This document shows, one piece after another, positions 12,501 through 25,849 of a stretch of 64,000 nt of DNA (position 1 is the stretch's first letter; the number at the start of each line of letters is the position of its first letter). The position numbers and the translations under genes are program-made. The notes below the pieces were generated by a model. The model saw only the letters and a program-made list of their open reading frames with translations, was not told where the DNA came from and did no database searches. Source of the DNA: Octodonta nipae (lineage: Eukaryota > Arthropoda > Insecta > Coleoptera > Chrysomelidae); the NCBI GenBank assembly GCA_034190945.1, contig CM067224.1, positions 25,677,245 through 25,741,244 of the forward strand. Direction: 5' to 3'.

Positions 12501-15500
12501 AATCTCACAATTCCAAGATCAAAACGTTGGGAGTAGATCGTAGAAATAGGAATTGTGTTATAATTCTTGGGCATTCTCTTGACGGCAAAGGCAAACTTTT
12601 CTTCTCTCTACGCATCATATAATTTGGAAACTAATTTCGCCCAACAATTCACTCTAACAGTGAATCCCTTGTGCAGTTAACGACTTTGAATGAAGTAGAA
12701 AAGATTCCTTATTTTCTCACTGTATACTTTAGACTGTGGTTTCAGAATCGTAAGGAAGAGATCATGTTTTGTCTATAATATATATAATAATATAGTAACA
12801 AACCTGTCAACTATATTGTAATATTTTTTCAACAAATGCTAACAAATGAGAACTGGTTTGATTTTCGTTTCTGGTGGGTAGTCAGCATTAGTGCTATCGA
12901 GCTTGCAATTAATTTTTGCCAAGTATTAAATCAGGTATCTTTTGGTATTTTCGTGCATGGTCACCCTGACTGTCGGACTTCCACTTCGTTATGTCGAATT
13001 TGAATTTTACGACACCAGCCTTTCACCATACCGTATAATACAGATTACTGTTCTAATGTTTTTTTTCTGCATCTATTTTCTGATGGAGTCCATTTTTAAA
13101 AAGTCTTGTTGGCATTATCGCTAATTAAATAACAGAAGAATAATTCCGCAAAGTACAACAATAATTCTTTATATCCAACTCTTGCCCTGGCGTTTCAGAA
13201 AGTGAGAAATTTTGTCTTACGTTATATACAACTCTTATGTATTAAATTTCTCTAGAAATTTACCTTTTCAATTATTACGATTTTGTGATGACATATGTGT
13301 TTACACTTCATATTTGTTTTGAGAAATAAATTCAGTCTATAAGACATTATATGTATAGTTGATATACTGTAAACTATTATCTATATATCGAAATTTGCCA
13401 TTTTTTCGAAAATAACCTTTCAAAAAACAAGTAAAATTACATCATTATTAAATTAATTCTATAAGGGATCAAAAACTTAGATTGAGGAAACAACTTGCTA
13501 TTGTGATGATTCAACATTTCATCTAAAATAGATTGTTGTTAACCTGATTCTTGATTTTCCCATGTTTCTTTTAGATTGATGCCTACATATTCTTTAATTT
13601 TAAAATTTTAGTTCATTTAGATTAGATCGAAGGTGGAAGCCATTTATATACCCAAACCAGACTCTAAATCTAGATCTTTTATTATAAAATAAAAGATAAA
13701 TTGATTTCCGCCTCACATACAAGTATAAAAAAAATTATATTTATTACATTCAAGTTTCTCCCTTTCCCTCTGAAATAAACAATTTCGTTCTTTTTTTATC
13801 CCAATAAATGTAAAAATATACATCAAGTACGCTTTGTTTAGACAATGAAACCTAAGAAAACAAAAGACTAGTGAATAGATGGACCCTCCGCAGTTGCTGT
13901 AACTTTGCCAAGTAGTCATGTGTTTTCCATTTATTTAATTTCAAGGAACATTTCATTGCTTTGCGGCATTTGCCAAAAACGTAACAAAGTCAAAGTTGTG
14001 ATTTTAATTATAAGAACGTTTGAAAGAGTTATGGGTTAAGTGCCCTAAGAAAAAAATATCTTAATGAGGTGAATAGTTCTTATCTTTTGAATTTATGTTT
14101 GCTTTAGTAAAGAAAACTTTTAGTTTTTTAGCAATATCGGTACATTGTTTTTTTGTGTTACAACGTAAGTAAAAAAAAGTCTAAAAACTAGCTTTTATTA
14201 AAGTGCACTAATAATGAAAAAAGAAACTGAGGAGGTCATAGAATGTGTAATGTGCAAACCTCGAAACCAACAAGAAACTTCAATATGGGTGCTCTATAGA
14301 ATTATCATCTGAAAAAATGTTGATCACAATGATTTCTTATGTTCTTATGCAATTTAAAAGCTTGTCGCGTAATTTTCTTAAAACCTTAAACTTATAATTT
14401 TAAAGAATTAAGAAAATTACTCGGCAAGCTGTTAATTCGCAGTTGAACTTCTGCTGTCATGCTGCTTATATAAAGTGCTTGTTTATTTATCCATTCTTTT
14501 GCTGATGATACTTCTATAAAGCAACCATATTGAACTCTTTGTTCCCTTGAGGTTTACACAAGATTATGACATTTATGAAGTTGATTTTTTGTGCATTTCA
14601 ATTCAACCCCTTATTTACACATATTTCCCAGGTATTCATCCGCATAGTTGATAAGTGATCCTGGATTGACGACGTTTTTCCAGAGACATATCAGCCGTCA
14701 TCAGATCGGTTCGTATTTTTCTCGTATCCTGCTCACGCTTCTGGTTACTCGAATTGTCGATAAGGTCAGATGTGATTCTGCCGAAGCGTCATCCAGTCTA
14801 CCATCGATGCGGCAAAAATACCTGGAAATACTTCACGAAAAATATTTATGCTCTACCTTAACGGTAGTTATACGATTTTCGGAAATGCCCCTTCAATGAG
14901 TAACAAACTTCATTTACCGGCACTTTAGTAAACTTAAACTCACTATAAAAGAAACAATGTGGTAAAACATTTAAATATTACGTGAATTGTCAACATATTT
15001 TTCAGTTAGGCAACTGACTGTGCTAGTGCAGAGAAATAGTGTGACATTTCGGCTTAAAGATATCTGTATATGTTAAGATCATCAAATTTTAATGTTCTGT
15101 TGTTTCCAAAGCTTTAACGTTGTACAAAGTTATGAATTACTAAAAATACATCTTCTTGCAATTGACTCAATACCTAATTTAATAGGTAATGTGATGGACC
15201 ATCTTAAACATATTTGGAACCTAACATCAAATAAAAATACCAATATCATTAGCAGGTAATAATTCCGCAACTACTGGTTATCAAAACAACTGAACACAGC
15301 TAAGTTATTGCAATTATTGTCAAATACACTTTAACACAAGATGACTTTCAGTTGCACAAGGCTGACATTTAAAGTTATTTTAATCAAACTTTGTTCACAA
15401 AGTTAGCAGTCTTTGCTTATAACAACTGCTTTCATCACAGAAACTAATTTGTCCGTGATTCAAATACCAATTAACGTTTTTACGTTGGGTACAATGGCCA

Positions 15501-16366
15501 TTAGCTTGTACCACAGTCTGTAGAAAAACTGAAACTCATCTCATCTCGCATTAGAAAGTCAAAGCGCAGCTGGTTATTACACGAGAGTGTTTTTGATGCC
15601 ACGCACCAAGTATAGACGATTTGTAAATATTTATATGGTAAACAAAGATAAACTGCTACTCTGAAGACTGTTTACCTTGTAATATTCATGGAGTTTCACT
15701 GGATGTGCTTGTTTTAAATAATCTTGTTCTGGTTACCGCTAAAGAGCAACGGAGATTACTGCAATTATCTTCACGAAACTGGTAATTATTTCATGTTGGT
15801 CAGTCACCTTGAAACAGTAATTTTGTAAGGCAGACGAACTTATTGTCGAGAGCGGTGAAGAAGAATGCCGACTTTTTTAACTATTTAAGTAATTAGTTTC
15901 GTACGTGAAGTAAATACGCTTTATCTTTGTTATGTAACCGTTAATGAAGAATTTTTTTAGTATATATGTGAGAAGCAAAGAACATCTTTTATGAATCTAT
16001 GGATGAGGGGATGGTTTCATTCCGAAACAGGATTGTAGGATAAAAACTCTAATCTGTAGTATTTTAGGTGACATATAGAGCAAAAGTTAATTGACTGTCT
16101 ATTATACACTGGAATCACCTGTGGTCGTAATTCAACCAATAGTGCCAAAATCCTAACAAAATTAAATAATAGGACTTTATGTGTGTGCACATTCTTAATG
16201 GTTAGCTTAATGATATAAGGGATGACAAAGAGACAATAAGTGGAAATTAAAGACAAATATGTACTTAACATTAAATTTCCTAAAACTAAACTCGGTTGCG
16301 TGACAGCTCTCGTTTTCGAGATATGACACAAACTTATCTTTTTTTGAATGGAAACCATAGTTGGCT
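12501..16366. other. AT-rich sequence without recognisable gene
   Basis: No gene or element recognised in about 3.9 kb. The open frames at 13713-13919, 14648-14899 and 16017-16358 have no motif that I can support. Confidence 0.45.
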
Positions 16367-16461
16367 ATGACCTCAAAAAATCGAACATTTTTAGAGCTTT
16401 TCAACGATATAATACTCGATATAGTTATTCTCTCATATTTTCACTTTTAACATAGTTAGCC
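16367..16461. repeat. Left terminal inverted repeat of mariner-like element
   Basis: The outer 64 bases (16367-16430) match the reverse complement of 17789-17852 with few mismatches. The match resumes inside that (to 16461) after an extra segment of about 30 bases that is present only in the right arm. Confidence 0.8.
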
Positions 16462-16597
16462 ATGAAATAGATTGATTAATCAATAACTTTCCAAAAAACA
16501 TTGAACAATTTTTTTATTCGGTATATCAGATATAACGAAAAAACTAAATAAGTAGGTACTTACTAAAAACTTAAGAAATTAAAGTACATAATAATGG

Positions 16598-17629
16598 TTA
16601 CAATTTATGTTCGAAAAGTCCACCCTTGTTATTTAGACAAAAATTGCATCTTTTTAAGATTGACATTACCGCTTTCCTCATAGACCGCCTATCAATTTCT
16701 TCAATTGCTTGTAATATCGCCTCCCTTAGGTCATCAACTGTCTCATACTTTCTTTTGTATACTTTGTTTTTTTTAGCGAACCCCATAAATAGAAATCTAT
16801 AACTGCCAAATCGGGAGACCGGGGTGGCCATTCTTCCTATCCAACAGTTTGGATAGATATTATCTAAGTGTTGTCTTACTAATAACGAGTTATGAGCAGG
16901 TACTCCATCATGTCAGATCCACTCAATTTCTAAACGAGTTCTCAAATTCAAATTATTCAACATGTCTTGAAAAGTGTATTGCAAGAAATGCAAATAGCGC
17001 TCCCCAGTAAGTGATTCGTCATAGATAAAAGGCCCTATGATACCATACCAATCATTAAAACCAAATTTTATCTGGGATCGTCTTTGTTCTACATGGAAAG
17101 GGTTTGCTTTAGCCCAGATATGCTCATTGTGTCTATTGAACATACCGTAGTTAGTAAATCTAGTTTCATCGGACCATAACACCTTTAATGGAAACTGCGG
17201 ATTGTCAAGGCACATGTCTCTAAGCCATGTCCAAAACAAAATACGTCGATGTTAGTCACCAGCATGCAAATTTTGAGAAACAGAAAGTTTGTACGGGTGG
17301 AACTTGTGCGCTTTCAGTACCTTAACTAGAGTTCGTTGAGATGTGCCAGTTTCTGCCGCAATCTCACGAGTTGATGTAGATGGATTTAGATTTACCATTG
17401 CGAAAAAATTTATTTGTGCTTCTTCGTTAATTTGATTACATTCCTTTGGTTGTTTAGTAAAAGATCCATATCTGCGCAAACTATCGTAAAGCCTCTTAAA
17501 TATACATAGAGCAGGTTGACGACGATTAAAATATCTATGAAAGTATTCCTCAGCTGCACGAACTGAATTTTAATGGCATATGATATAACATTCCACCATA
17601 TTCAGTTTTTCTTCGTTAGAATATTCCAT
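16598..17629 (-). pseudogene. Tc1/mariner DDE transposase, inactivated
   Basis: The frame starts at an ATG at 17629 and runs to 16598, about 340 codons, close to full length for the superfamily. An N-terminal helix-turn-helix region is visible around 17252-17479 (TREIAAETGTSQRTLVKVL). It is followed by the first catalytic aspartate in VLWSDETRF near 17170, a second in HDGVPAHNS near 16905, and the third block WPPRSPDLAVIDFYLWG near 16820. The C-terminus reads GGLFEHKL, like other members. The reading frame is broken by a TAA near 17570, a TAA near 17253, a TGA near 16913 and a frameshift just before the third block. It would move the enclosing element by cut and paste, but this copy cannot make a working enzyme. 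Confidence 0.85.
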
Positions 17630-17727
17630 TTTATCACGAAAACTTGTCAATATCGACAGTCAGTTCAGCACTACTAATGGAATTACTCTCAAATGAGGAA
17701 ACCTCAAAGTGAAATCAATCTTTTTCA

Positions 17728-17852
17728 GGCTACCTACGTTAAAAGTGAAAATAAGAGAGAAAAGCATCCATAATTCCGTTATTTTTATGAATAACTATAT
17801 CGAGTATTATATCGTTGAAAAGCTTTAAACATGTCCGATTTTTTGAGGTCAT
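17728..17852. repeat. Right terminal inverted repeat of mariner-like element
   Basis: Reverse complement of 16367-16461, with an insertion of about 30 bases between the inner and outer matching blocks. Confidence 0.8.
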
Positions 17853-20640
17853 AGGCACGCAAACGAGGACATGACAATCATATTCGGGATACAATTCCCT
17901 TCAATTTTGATATTTACACTTTTTTTTATAAAATCAAAAACAAAGGAGCTAGAGGGATTTGACTAAATCGATAGAATTTCTTTTTTTTAAATATCTAGTA
18001 AGCCATGACTTTTTACGAAAATCCGAATGTGTCATTAAATAGGGCCAGTAAAACTGCAAATCTTTCCCAATTTAACCATTGCTCTATCTCCGCTAGTTTC
18101 CGAGATCGCCATACTGATCATCAAAAAAAAACTCGTCCTGTATACATATAATCAGATATTTGTTCTATTTTTTTTTAAATGATTCAGTTAATTTTAATTC
18201 TCTAACACTTATTAAAATACTCATTATAGTAATACCCCTTTATAATATATTTCCACCACCCTGTATATGTTGCTGCCTATTGACTACCCAATATTTATAT
18301 AATAAACACTGTACATGCAACTACTTATGGGCCAACCAATAAAACATTTGGTTTCCAACATATCTGGAATCACCCTGTATAATTATAATCTGCAGGGTCT
18401 TATATCTCACTCAGTTTATATATGCATATTTAACTGCTCAAGGCAACTTTATTGTGTGCCTCAAATTAAAATTAGAACACATAACTTGTCACCCATCCAG
18501 AAGACGCCTAACCAATACTTTTTATTTTAAAATTAAAGATTCAACCGTAAAAATGTAATGCTATAAAAATGTCAAATAGTGATAAAATTCTTATACAATT
18601 TGTATTGAAACAGTTTTTCAAGAGCAGTTTCAATCTCAAGTACGTCACCAAATCACTCTATATTGAAACTGTTGTAGTTTCAAAACTGAGCTGTCATAAT
18701 TGTTCCAATCTTTTTCTATCTCGGTTATACAATTTTCCCGAGCAATCAGTTTCTAGACGCCAAAACCCTGAAATGGTGAAATTTTGACAAAATCATTAGT
18801 GTGTATTGGAGAATTAAATTAAATATAAATAAGATGTATACAAATAAACAAACACTCTATGCATTATATTATTGGATAAAAAATATTTTCAGTATATCTC
18901 GTTAAAAGATCATTAAACAATTTTCTACTGACTCTTAACATTTTAGATGAAATGTTAAAATTAATTTAAAAGATTACCATTCATGAAATACAACTGCAAA
19001 ATAATTTGTTTTATTTTATAACTATAACTTATTCAAGTTATATTTGCCCATGTCAAACGTATATAATTACAAAAGTATTTCCATATTACATTTCGTGAGT
19101 GTGTTACTACCTTTAAACGCAATACTTAAATTGTTATTATATTTGACAGAAATTCATGACTGAAAGAATGTACATACTCAACTCGTGAGGGTCGGAAATC
19201 AAATGTATCAATTAGCTTTAGAATCTCTAAATAGTTTGTGTTATTTGTATACTCGTACTTACATAAAACTGTTCATATGGATTCTTCTGAAAATGCGCAA
19301 ACTTCTTATATAAACACATTCAATTTGGTCACTTTAATAGTTACCGTCGTCATCGGTTTTGTGAAAAATACCGCCACAAATGAACAGAAAATAAGGTTTT
19401 TAGAGCATACATTTTTGTATTATTATAGTAATATTTATACTTCGCTAAATGATTCTACACAGTTGGTATTTTACTGTCGAGTTAAGCTATTTGGATTTTA
19501 TTAATAATTTAACTTTAAATTACTTATTTTTAAATACACACATGTAGATTTTTTATATATTGTGCACACTGAAGGTCGTCAATAGGTACTAAAAAAATCA
19601 AAATAAGGTAAATCAGTTGAGGGACTGAGGAGAAAATTGTACCGAACCGTTTTTTCTTTGCCTATGTATATATAGCTTTTATGCTGACCATGTATCTAAC
19701 AATTTTACTATTACTTGTACTTTGTATTGAATAATTCTTTCAACAACTGACAAGAACTATTACTTGATAAGTGTGATTATGGAGAACATTTATTAGGTGT
19801 TGTTCATTCTTATGTGAATTCTATGTAGATAGGCCAGCCCGTATATTTGTTATGCCTATATTTTAATTGACAGTCAGCATTTTCATTGTATTTTATATAG
19901 TTCCTTGGTCTTTTACTTTAAAACGGTGAGTGCTCCTACCTTGCTATACCAAATTTCCAAATTTTAATCATTCTCGTTTCTACATTTTCCTACCAGTAAT
20001 TTATTTTCTTTTTCACTTATTTTGTTATATCTTCAATATTACATTACCTGCTTTCGTGTTAATTTCGTCCTCTCAGATTTTTTCCGTGTAATTTTCAAAT
20101 TGTGTTCATTATCAAAGTACCTACTCTTCAAATCTGTCGACTTTGTAGTATCCGAGCTTGTTTCCACAGCATGTTCTAGTATTTATTTTCCTTTTTACGT
20201 ACCTAAAGCACCATGCTACTTCTGCTGCTTTCAATCTTTGTTGCCCTGTTTCGTATTGGGTATTCCCAGTACTTGAAATTTCAGCTCATCTGTATGTTCT
20301 AACACTGTCGAATCAATTTCTAATTTACACAATTCGGTATAATTGGGGTTTTTAGTTTTAGCATACATTGTTTTTCTGTATTGAATACATATTATATTGT
20401 TGTTGGTTATCCTCAGTATGTGACTTTCTGCTTAGGTTTAGAAAACAGATAAACTGTGTATTCTCTTCTGTCCTTGGTAAATACGAGCAAAATGTAATTT
20501 TCAATCAACTTATCTTATCCTTTTGTCTGTTGTGCCTTTTATTTCAATCTTATCCCTTTGTAACATTACCTATATTTTTCTCTTTCCAAACATAGGTATA
20601 ACTAGTGTGTCTTTAAAATAATGCGGGTTTTTTATAGTCT
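17853..20640. other. No recognised gene; mariner-end words
   Basis: AT-rich. Words of the type CCTGTATA occur near 18133, 18259 and 18375 and resemble the terminal bases of mariner-like elements, but no paired ends could be assigned. 20.0-20.6 kb is pyrimidine-rich on this strand and may belong to the decayed minus-strand gene that follows. Confidence 0.4.
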
Positions 20641-21212
20641 CCAACATCATCTTTCATCTTTCAGCGACTCTGTGGTAACTCGTTGAATAGCTGGAACATC
20701 GAACCTTACGGATCTCTTATGAGTCTTGTGAACATGAAACAGCCTCTCAGGCTCATGTCGGAGTTGAACGGTATTCTTGGAATTTCTGTCTCGGCCATGA
20801 AGGAGGTTACAATGAAATTAAAATTTTCAGAAATATTTTTGTGTACTCTTGTCTTGCACATGTCGAAGTTTTTTGCCATTAATCTTTCAGTGAAACGAGT
20901 CCAGAAGATTTTTTATTTTAACACCATTCTCGCCCAAACTATTCGTTGATGGGCGTTGAGATAATTCTGTATCTTCAATGGTTTCCCATCGGTTATTGAA
21001 CTCACTGCATCACCAGGAAACCTATCTAGATCCTCGATAGGGCACCTTAGCGCTGCTATAGCGAACCGTAGACTTTTCACATTTTCTGGGGTAACAAAAA
21101 TTCCAAAATAGCTTTCACGTACTTCTCGTCGTAGGTGTTTACCACTTATTGCGTTGCTTAGCTTAATCTGACTTAAACTGGAATGCCTTGACGGCTGAAC
21201 CTGTAAAACTTT
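20640..21212 (-). pseudogene. Unidentified decayed coding segment
   Basis: On the minus strand one frame stays open for about 100 codons from 21212 to about 20917, with a protein-like composition (for example ITDGKPLKIQNYLNAHQR). The same frame continues to about 20640 interrupted by only three stops. Such low stop density in AT-rich DNA suggests a real but dead coding sequence, most likely from a mobile element or an old insertion. I do not recognise the family. No methionine start or splice site is evident. Confidence 0.45.
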
Positions 21213-24200
21213 CTAGAAACTGTTTTCTAATATTATTGTTTGATAATATGCATTCTTAGGTTTACCCTGTATTTCTTCTTGTATTGTTCTTTAGATTCTG
21301 GTGCCTTATTTCCTATATATTTTATATAGTCTGTCTTCTTTTACTTTCCTAGATACTTAACTTTCATTGTAAATAATATTTTTTTTGGTATTTGATGTAT
21401 TTTCGTTATTGAACATATAGTATCTTTACATGGTTCTTTGAAATTATATTCATTAGTAAAAAGTATTCTTTGATGTCATTTAACTTATTCTTATGTGGGT
21501 ATTAGTTTTTTAGTATTAAGGGCAAGTTCGCTAATGTTAAACTTAATATTACAATTTTTTATTCCTCCTATTGTTAGTATTACATACCCTAACTGTTCTA
21601 TTTTTAAATTAGCTCCCAACGATCATTTTATTTTTGTATCAGTGTTGTATTAGCAAGCCAATCCCTGAGTGCTCACTTTCCTCTTGAAATGATGATGATA
21701 GTTCCTACAATGGCAAAATTAGTTAAAATGTGTTAAAATGATGTTCTAAATTTTTGTGGTATTCTTTCTATACTGTAGCAAGATACGGAATTTCGAAAAC
21801 AGTTACAAGATCACAATACAAATTTATTTAAATTATTATTCACTATATTACACTTTTTTTTAACTTCATATTATTATTTAGATTATTTTCGAATAAGAAC
21901 ATAATCAAATACTAGTTAACATGTATTTTGACACATCGTTAAGTTTCTAAGGTTTATGTAAACATTGTGTTAGAGAGAAGACATTTGCCAAAGACAATTG
22001 TACCAAATATTAAAATAAAATGTATGGGAAATACAGTACTTATTATACAAGAAACTGTAAATTTATTACAGGTCTAATTTCTGGTTTAACACAAGCTTCA
22101 CAGATAGATCACAACAGTTTCACAGTTATTAAACAAGAATATTCTTAATGAGTTTATTATTATTAGTATTACTTAGTGTGACAATACAAAACTAATGAAC
22201 AATAATTTTATCTGCAATGGCATTTTAGTAACGGTATTTTATTGTATCCTATAAAATGCATTGGTAAGTTCAATACTCGTGATTTCTTGTAGGTTCGTGT
22301 TTAATTGCAATTTTCTACTCTTTTCTGAAATTTCTTGTTTTAATATCTTATTGAATTTATTTTCTCCAGTTTCTAAATTTCTCAAATGCTCAGGTCTATT
22401 TTATTTGTTTGTATATGAAACAATACCGTCCTTGGTTTAGCAGAAGATTTTTTGAAGGTTTTGCAAATGCAGAAATTCCCATGTTTGTGGCACACAAAAT
22501 ATCCGTATTCTTGTGAACTTCAGAAAACAAACAGGGGTTGTTTTGGGTTCTATAGTTTGTCTACACAAAAACTATACTCTGTGTAATGTATAATAAAGAT
22601 AATATTTTGAAAATTATCCGACTTCAAGATATAACTAAAATGTTGTAAATAATTAATTTAATAAAGCAACATTGTAGAATTAAACAATTACAAATTAATT
22701 ATGTACCTATCTAGTATATTTTCGAAAGTGTCAAGAAAGTTTAAAATCGTACCTACATTGCTTACTTGACAGTTGCTTTAACCCGCCAGACACTTCGATG
22801 GTGTTTTTTCATATATTGTTTTTTTTGGATACTTATTGAAAAGCTACTTCTTGCAAGTGATAAAGGAGAAATTAAATACTGACACAAAAATTTTAATTAA
22901 CTGGCTCAACTTGCTGGGTGTTATATATAATCGATATTGATATAAATTTTTCATTTTATTCATCATATGATACACTTATTGTTTTAGAATTTGCTAATTT
23001 GCCCTCGCATTAACATTAGGATTTTCAATTGTCCTATATACCGCATTTTTTGACATTAGGCTCATTAGTTTTGGCGATATGAGAAAAAAAAACGTACTTC
23101 CGGGTAAGATGGCGGGGCAGGCGCATATGTGTGTGAGTTAGGTTCGGAATAATGAAAAATTCAGTGTTATTTATAAATGAATTTGCTTCATCTGTACTCA
23201 AAGACGCTTATAAAGCGATATAGATGCCCAGGAAGTTCTTTTGTGTGTTGACTTTAATGATATAGCCGGGAGTCCGAGGCTGCTTCGTCCTGTAAATATA
23301 TTTTGTATATACAACATTTAATCAAATATAACACTGGTATCTGGCTAATAAGATCGAAAAGATCAAAGCCATAGCCGTCTCGCAAAAGACAAATGTGCTG
23401 ACGGAGAAGAGGAAAAATGCTCGATATTCTTATTCTTTCTTTAATGATGCATCTAAGAATTATGCCATTTGGTTTAGATTTCTATAAAGCTATGAGCTCA
23501 ATAGATTTGGAGATAAAGAGCAAGTTCGATTATCTTTTGAACTATACATTGAAAAAAATCATTTCATTTTATATGTAAATTCGATATTACTTATTTCCCA
23601 ATTTCATTTGATTATTTTGTCTGAAAAATGTCACAAAATTGGCCAGATTACCTGTTATCTCTTACAGAACTTCCTCGTCGTAAATTCTCTGAGAGAAAGA
23701 AATCTCTATAGTATGATCAACCAATTTTGCTGCGTCCACATATGTGTATTGTATATTATGTATACTTATCTTTTGTGGGGTAGTCACCAAACACTGTATG
23801 TATTACTTATTGGTAACTTCTTGGATTTCTTTGCTGAGATGCTCAATCTGTCGTGTTTGTCCAATAAATATGACTAGCAATACCTATTTCCATGAAGATT
23901 TTGTACACTGTTATTAACCATCATAGCTTCCCTAAGTATTCTGTTTTTAATTTTATTCTTTTATCAAAATCTTGGTGCTGTCCCGTTCTTCTGTATGCTA
24001 CCAGTGCTACTTAACATAATTGGCTAAGTTTGATTTCCTTACTTATAGAGGTCTCGTAAGTCTCAGCATGGCCACAAACACAAGGTACACTGTACATGCA
24101 ATTCTCAGAATTTTGGTCTGCGTTAAACGGTTTTGTATGTTTTCACATACACTAGCAAACAATAATTTTAAATTTTGCAGGTTTTACAATTTTTAAGCTG

Positions 24201-24930
24201 TTTTTTGCCAACGAGAATGGGACCTATCCTTAGACTCCGAAACATGTGGAAGAATGGCAATATACAACTTTGTGAAGAATTTTTTAGTAATCCAAAAATG
24301 CTTCAAAATCAGCTTGTAAATAGTTTAATTGACATGTCTTGGCATAAAGATAAACAATTATACTTCACAAACCTCACATTTTTATGTTGTATCATTTTTT
24401 AACCAAATCCGACCTCAAACCGAACGTAGACAAACGTTTCCCATCATCATTGCTATAGATTTGCCATTAAATTTTGTGGTAAATGCGATAATTCAAGGCT
24501 ACCGTAAAGCTTATTTCTTATCTGGTGGTTGAAACCCACAAATGTGCCATTTTAAATCTGAGAACGCATTATAACTGAATAAAAGCCACAACCACAAACA
24601 TTTTTGAAGTTATAATTTGAAATGATTGCATTTTCTCAAGATATATATGAATATTATATTTTTTCGATTTTATTCTTTATAAATTTAATTTAGTTTCAAA
24701 GTTGTCACAAACATTATTAATAGAATGAGTTCTGTATTTATTGTATTATATTTTGTTTTTCCGGTACCAAAAATTCATAAACACATAAAATTTCAGGTGT
24801 TACTAGTTACTGTACAGGCTTTTAAATACCAGGGTATTTCTTTCCAAACGGAGGAAGATTCATCAGTTGCACTACCATCAAAAGACCGAAATCCTGAAAA
24901 CAAAAATAAAATACTTCAAACATGATTAAA
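21213..24930. other. No recognised gene; one ETS/YY1-like motif pair
   Basis: AT-rich DNA with short motif-free frames. The only notable point is a locally GC-rich patch at 23092-23125, described separately. Confidence 0.4.
23096..23115. promoter_or_regulatory. ETS-like and YY1-like motif pair
   Basis: ACTTCCGG (the ETS-site consensus read on the other strand) is followed two bases later by AAGATGGCGG (YY1-like). In animals this pairing is common at TATA-less promoters. There is no identifiable gene beside it, so a promoter role is only a suggestion; a transposon 5' end is another explanation. Confidence 0.3.
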
Positions 24931-25265
24931 TACTCTCTTCGAGGTGTCATTCTTTTGTACGCAAGACCATATATGATATATATGGTTTCTAGTCGGGAAC
25001 CTTCATCAGTTGCGCTTCCCACAATAGAATGTCCTCTGGGACACTTATTTATGTATTTGATACATAACACACGGGAGATGTAAGACCGACATCTAGGATT
25101 TTCGGGGAAACTAGCACACAGAGGTTTCAAATCTGGAGCCGTTCCATGTAATTGCTGTTCTCCCGCAACTCCTAGGTTAGAATATCACTATAAAATTTTC
25201 AGGAAGCTTCACCTGTCAGAGATATTGATAACTCTCTTCGAGGTGTCCTTCTTAATTGCGTACAA
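24931..25265 (-). mobile_element. Hammerhead-ribozyme repeat, 299 bp monomer plus start of next
   Basis: One full monomer followed by the first 35 or so bases of a second (ACTCTCTTCGAGGTG recurs 299 bases downstream). It is clearly the same family as the array at 60.5 kb: same terminus, same internal blocks (GATGTAAGACCGACATCTAGG, ACACAGAGGTT), about 27 bases shorter. It carries an apparently intact hammerhead (separate entry). Confidence 0.8.
24948..25031 (-). ncRNA. Hammerhead ribozyme (24.9 kb copy)
   Basis: On the minus strand the order is stem I, CUGAUGA, stem II, GAAA, stem III, GUC, stem I. Stem I pairs GCGCAA with UUGCGU, then has a five-base GGGAA bulge on the 5' strand, then UUGU with ACAA and CAUUCU with AGAAUG. 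Stem II is short (GGU/ACU around UCCCG, one G-U pair). Stem III is CCAUAUAU/AUAUAUGG with a three-base loop. Predicted cleavage follows the C of GUC, between 24965 and 24964. Relative to the 60.5 kb copies one stem III pair changes from A-U to C-G, a compensatory change. All conserved core bases are present; activity is untested. Confidence 0.85.
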
Positions 25266-25849
25266 ATTTGTAGCAAACAAGAATTGTGAATTTTATAGTA
25301 TTTAATCTTTTTTTATTTATGCTCAGTGATTATTCAAAAACAGCTTAAGCAATTTTGAGAATTTTATTTGCATTGTTTTAAGGAAAATCAGGAAAAAGCG
25401 TTATTAAGGGACAACCCTTTATCTTCACTGACTGTTTTAAAACGGTTCAAACAGGTTGAATATTTTAAATTGTATTGTACAAAAATATTTTCCGATAACG
25501 TTTTCATTATTACGGAAAAAATGCGTGCAAGAAGAAAAAATTTCTGATTTGCCCCTACCTAGAAGATATTTTTCCCTGATCCTCTAAACTAAAAGCTGGC
25601 TACGCTCCTGTCGGGGTATGCCATAAAAGTATATTTATTGTAACGGTTTTCATTTTGATTCACATGCAAGTTTTTTGAAACGAGGTCTATTTGAAACAAG
25701 GTCTTACAATAGAGTGAAATAGCAGAAAAAATTCTATTAGTGTACCGTAACAAAAAATTGTTATTTCCCCTCCAGGCGACTTTTCCAATTATGTACAGTT
25801 GACGGTTGTATGTATGGGTGTGTGTGCGAGTATTGAGACAGACGAATAA
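25266..25849. other. No recognised gene
   Basis: AT-rich sequence leading into a mariner relic. Nothing recognised. Confidence 0.4.

Larger units (their letters stand above)
16367..17852 (-). mobile_element. Defective Tc1/mariner-type transposon
   Basis: About 1.5 kb unit with long terminal inverted repeats enclosing a single broken transposase gene on the minus strand. Similarity between the flanks becomes weak outside 16367 and 17852, so the true ends could lie slightly further out. I could not fix the TA target duplication. Confidence 0.75.
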
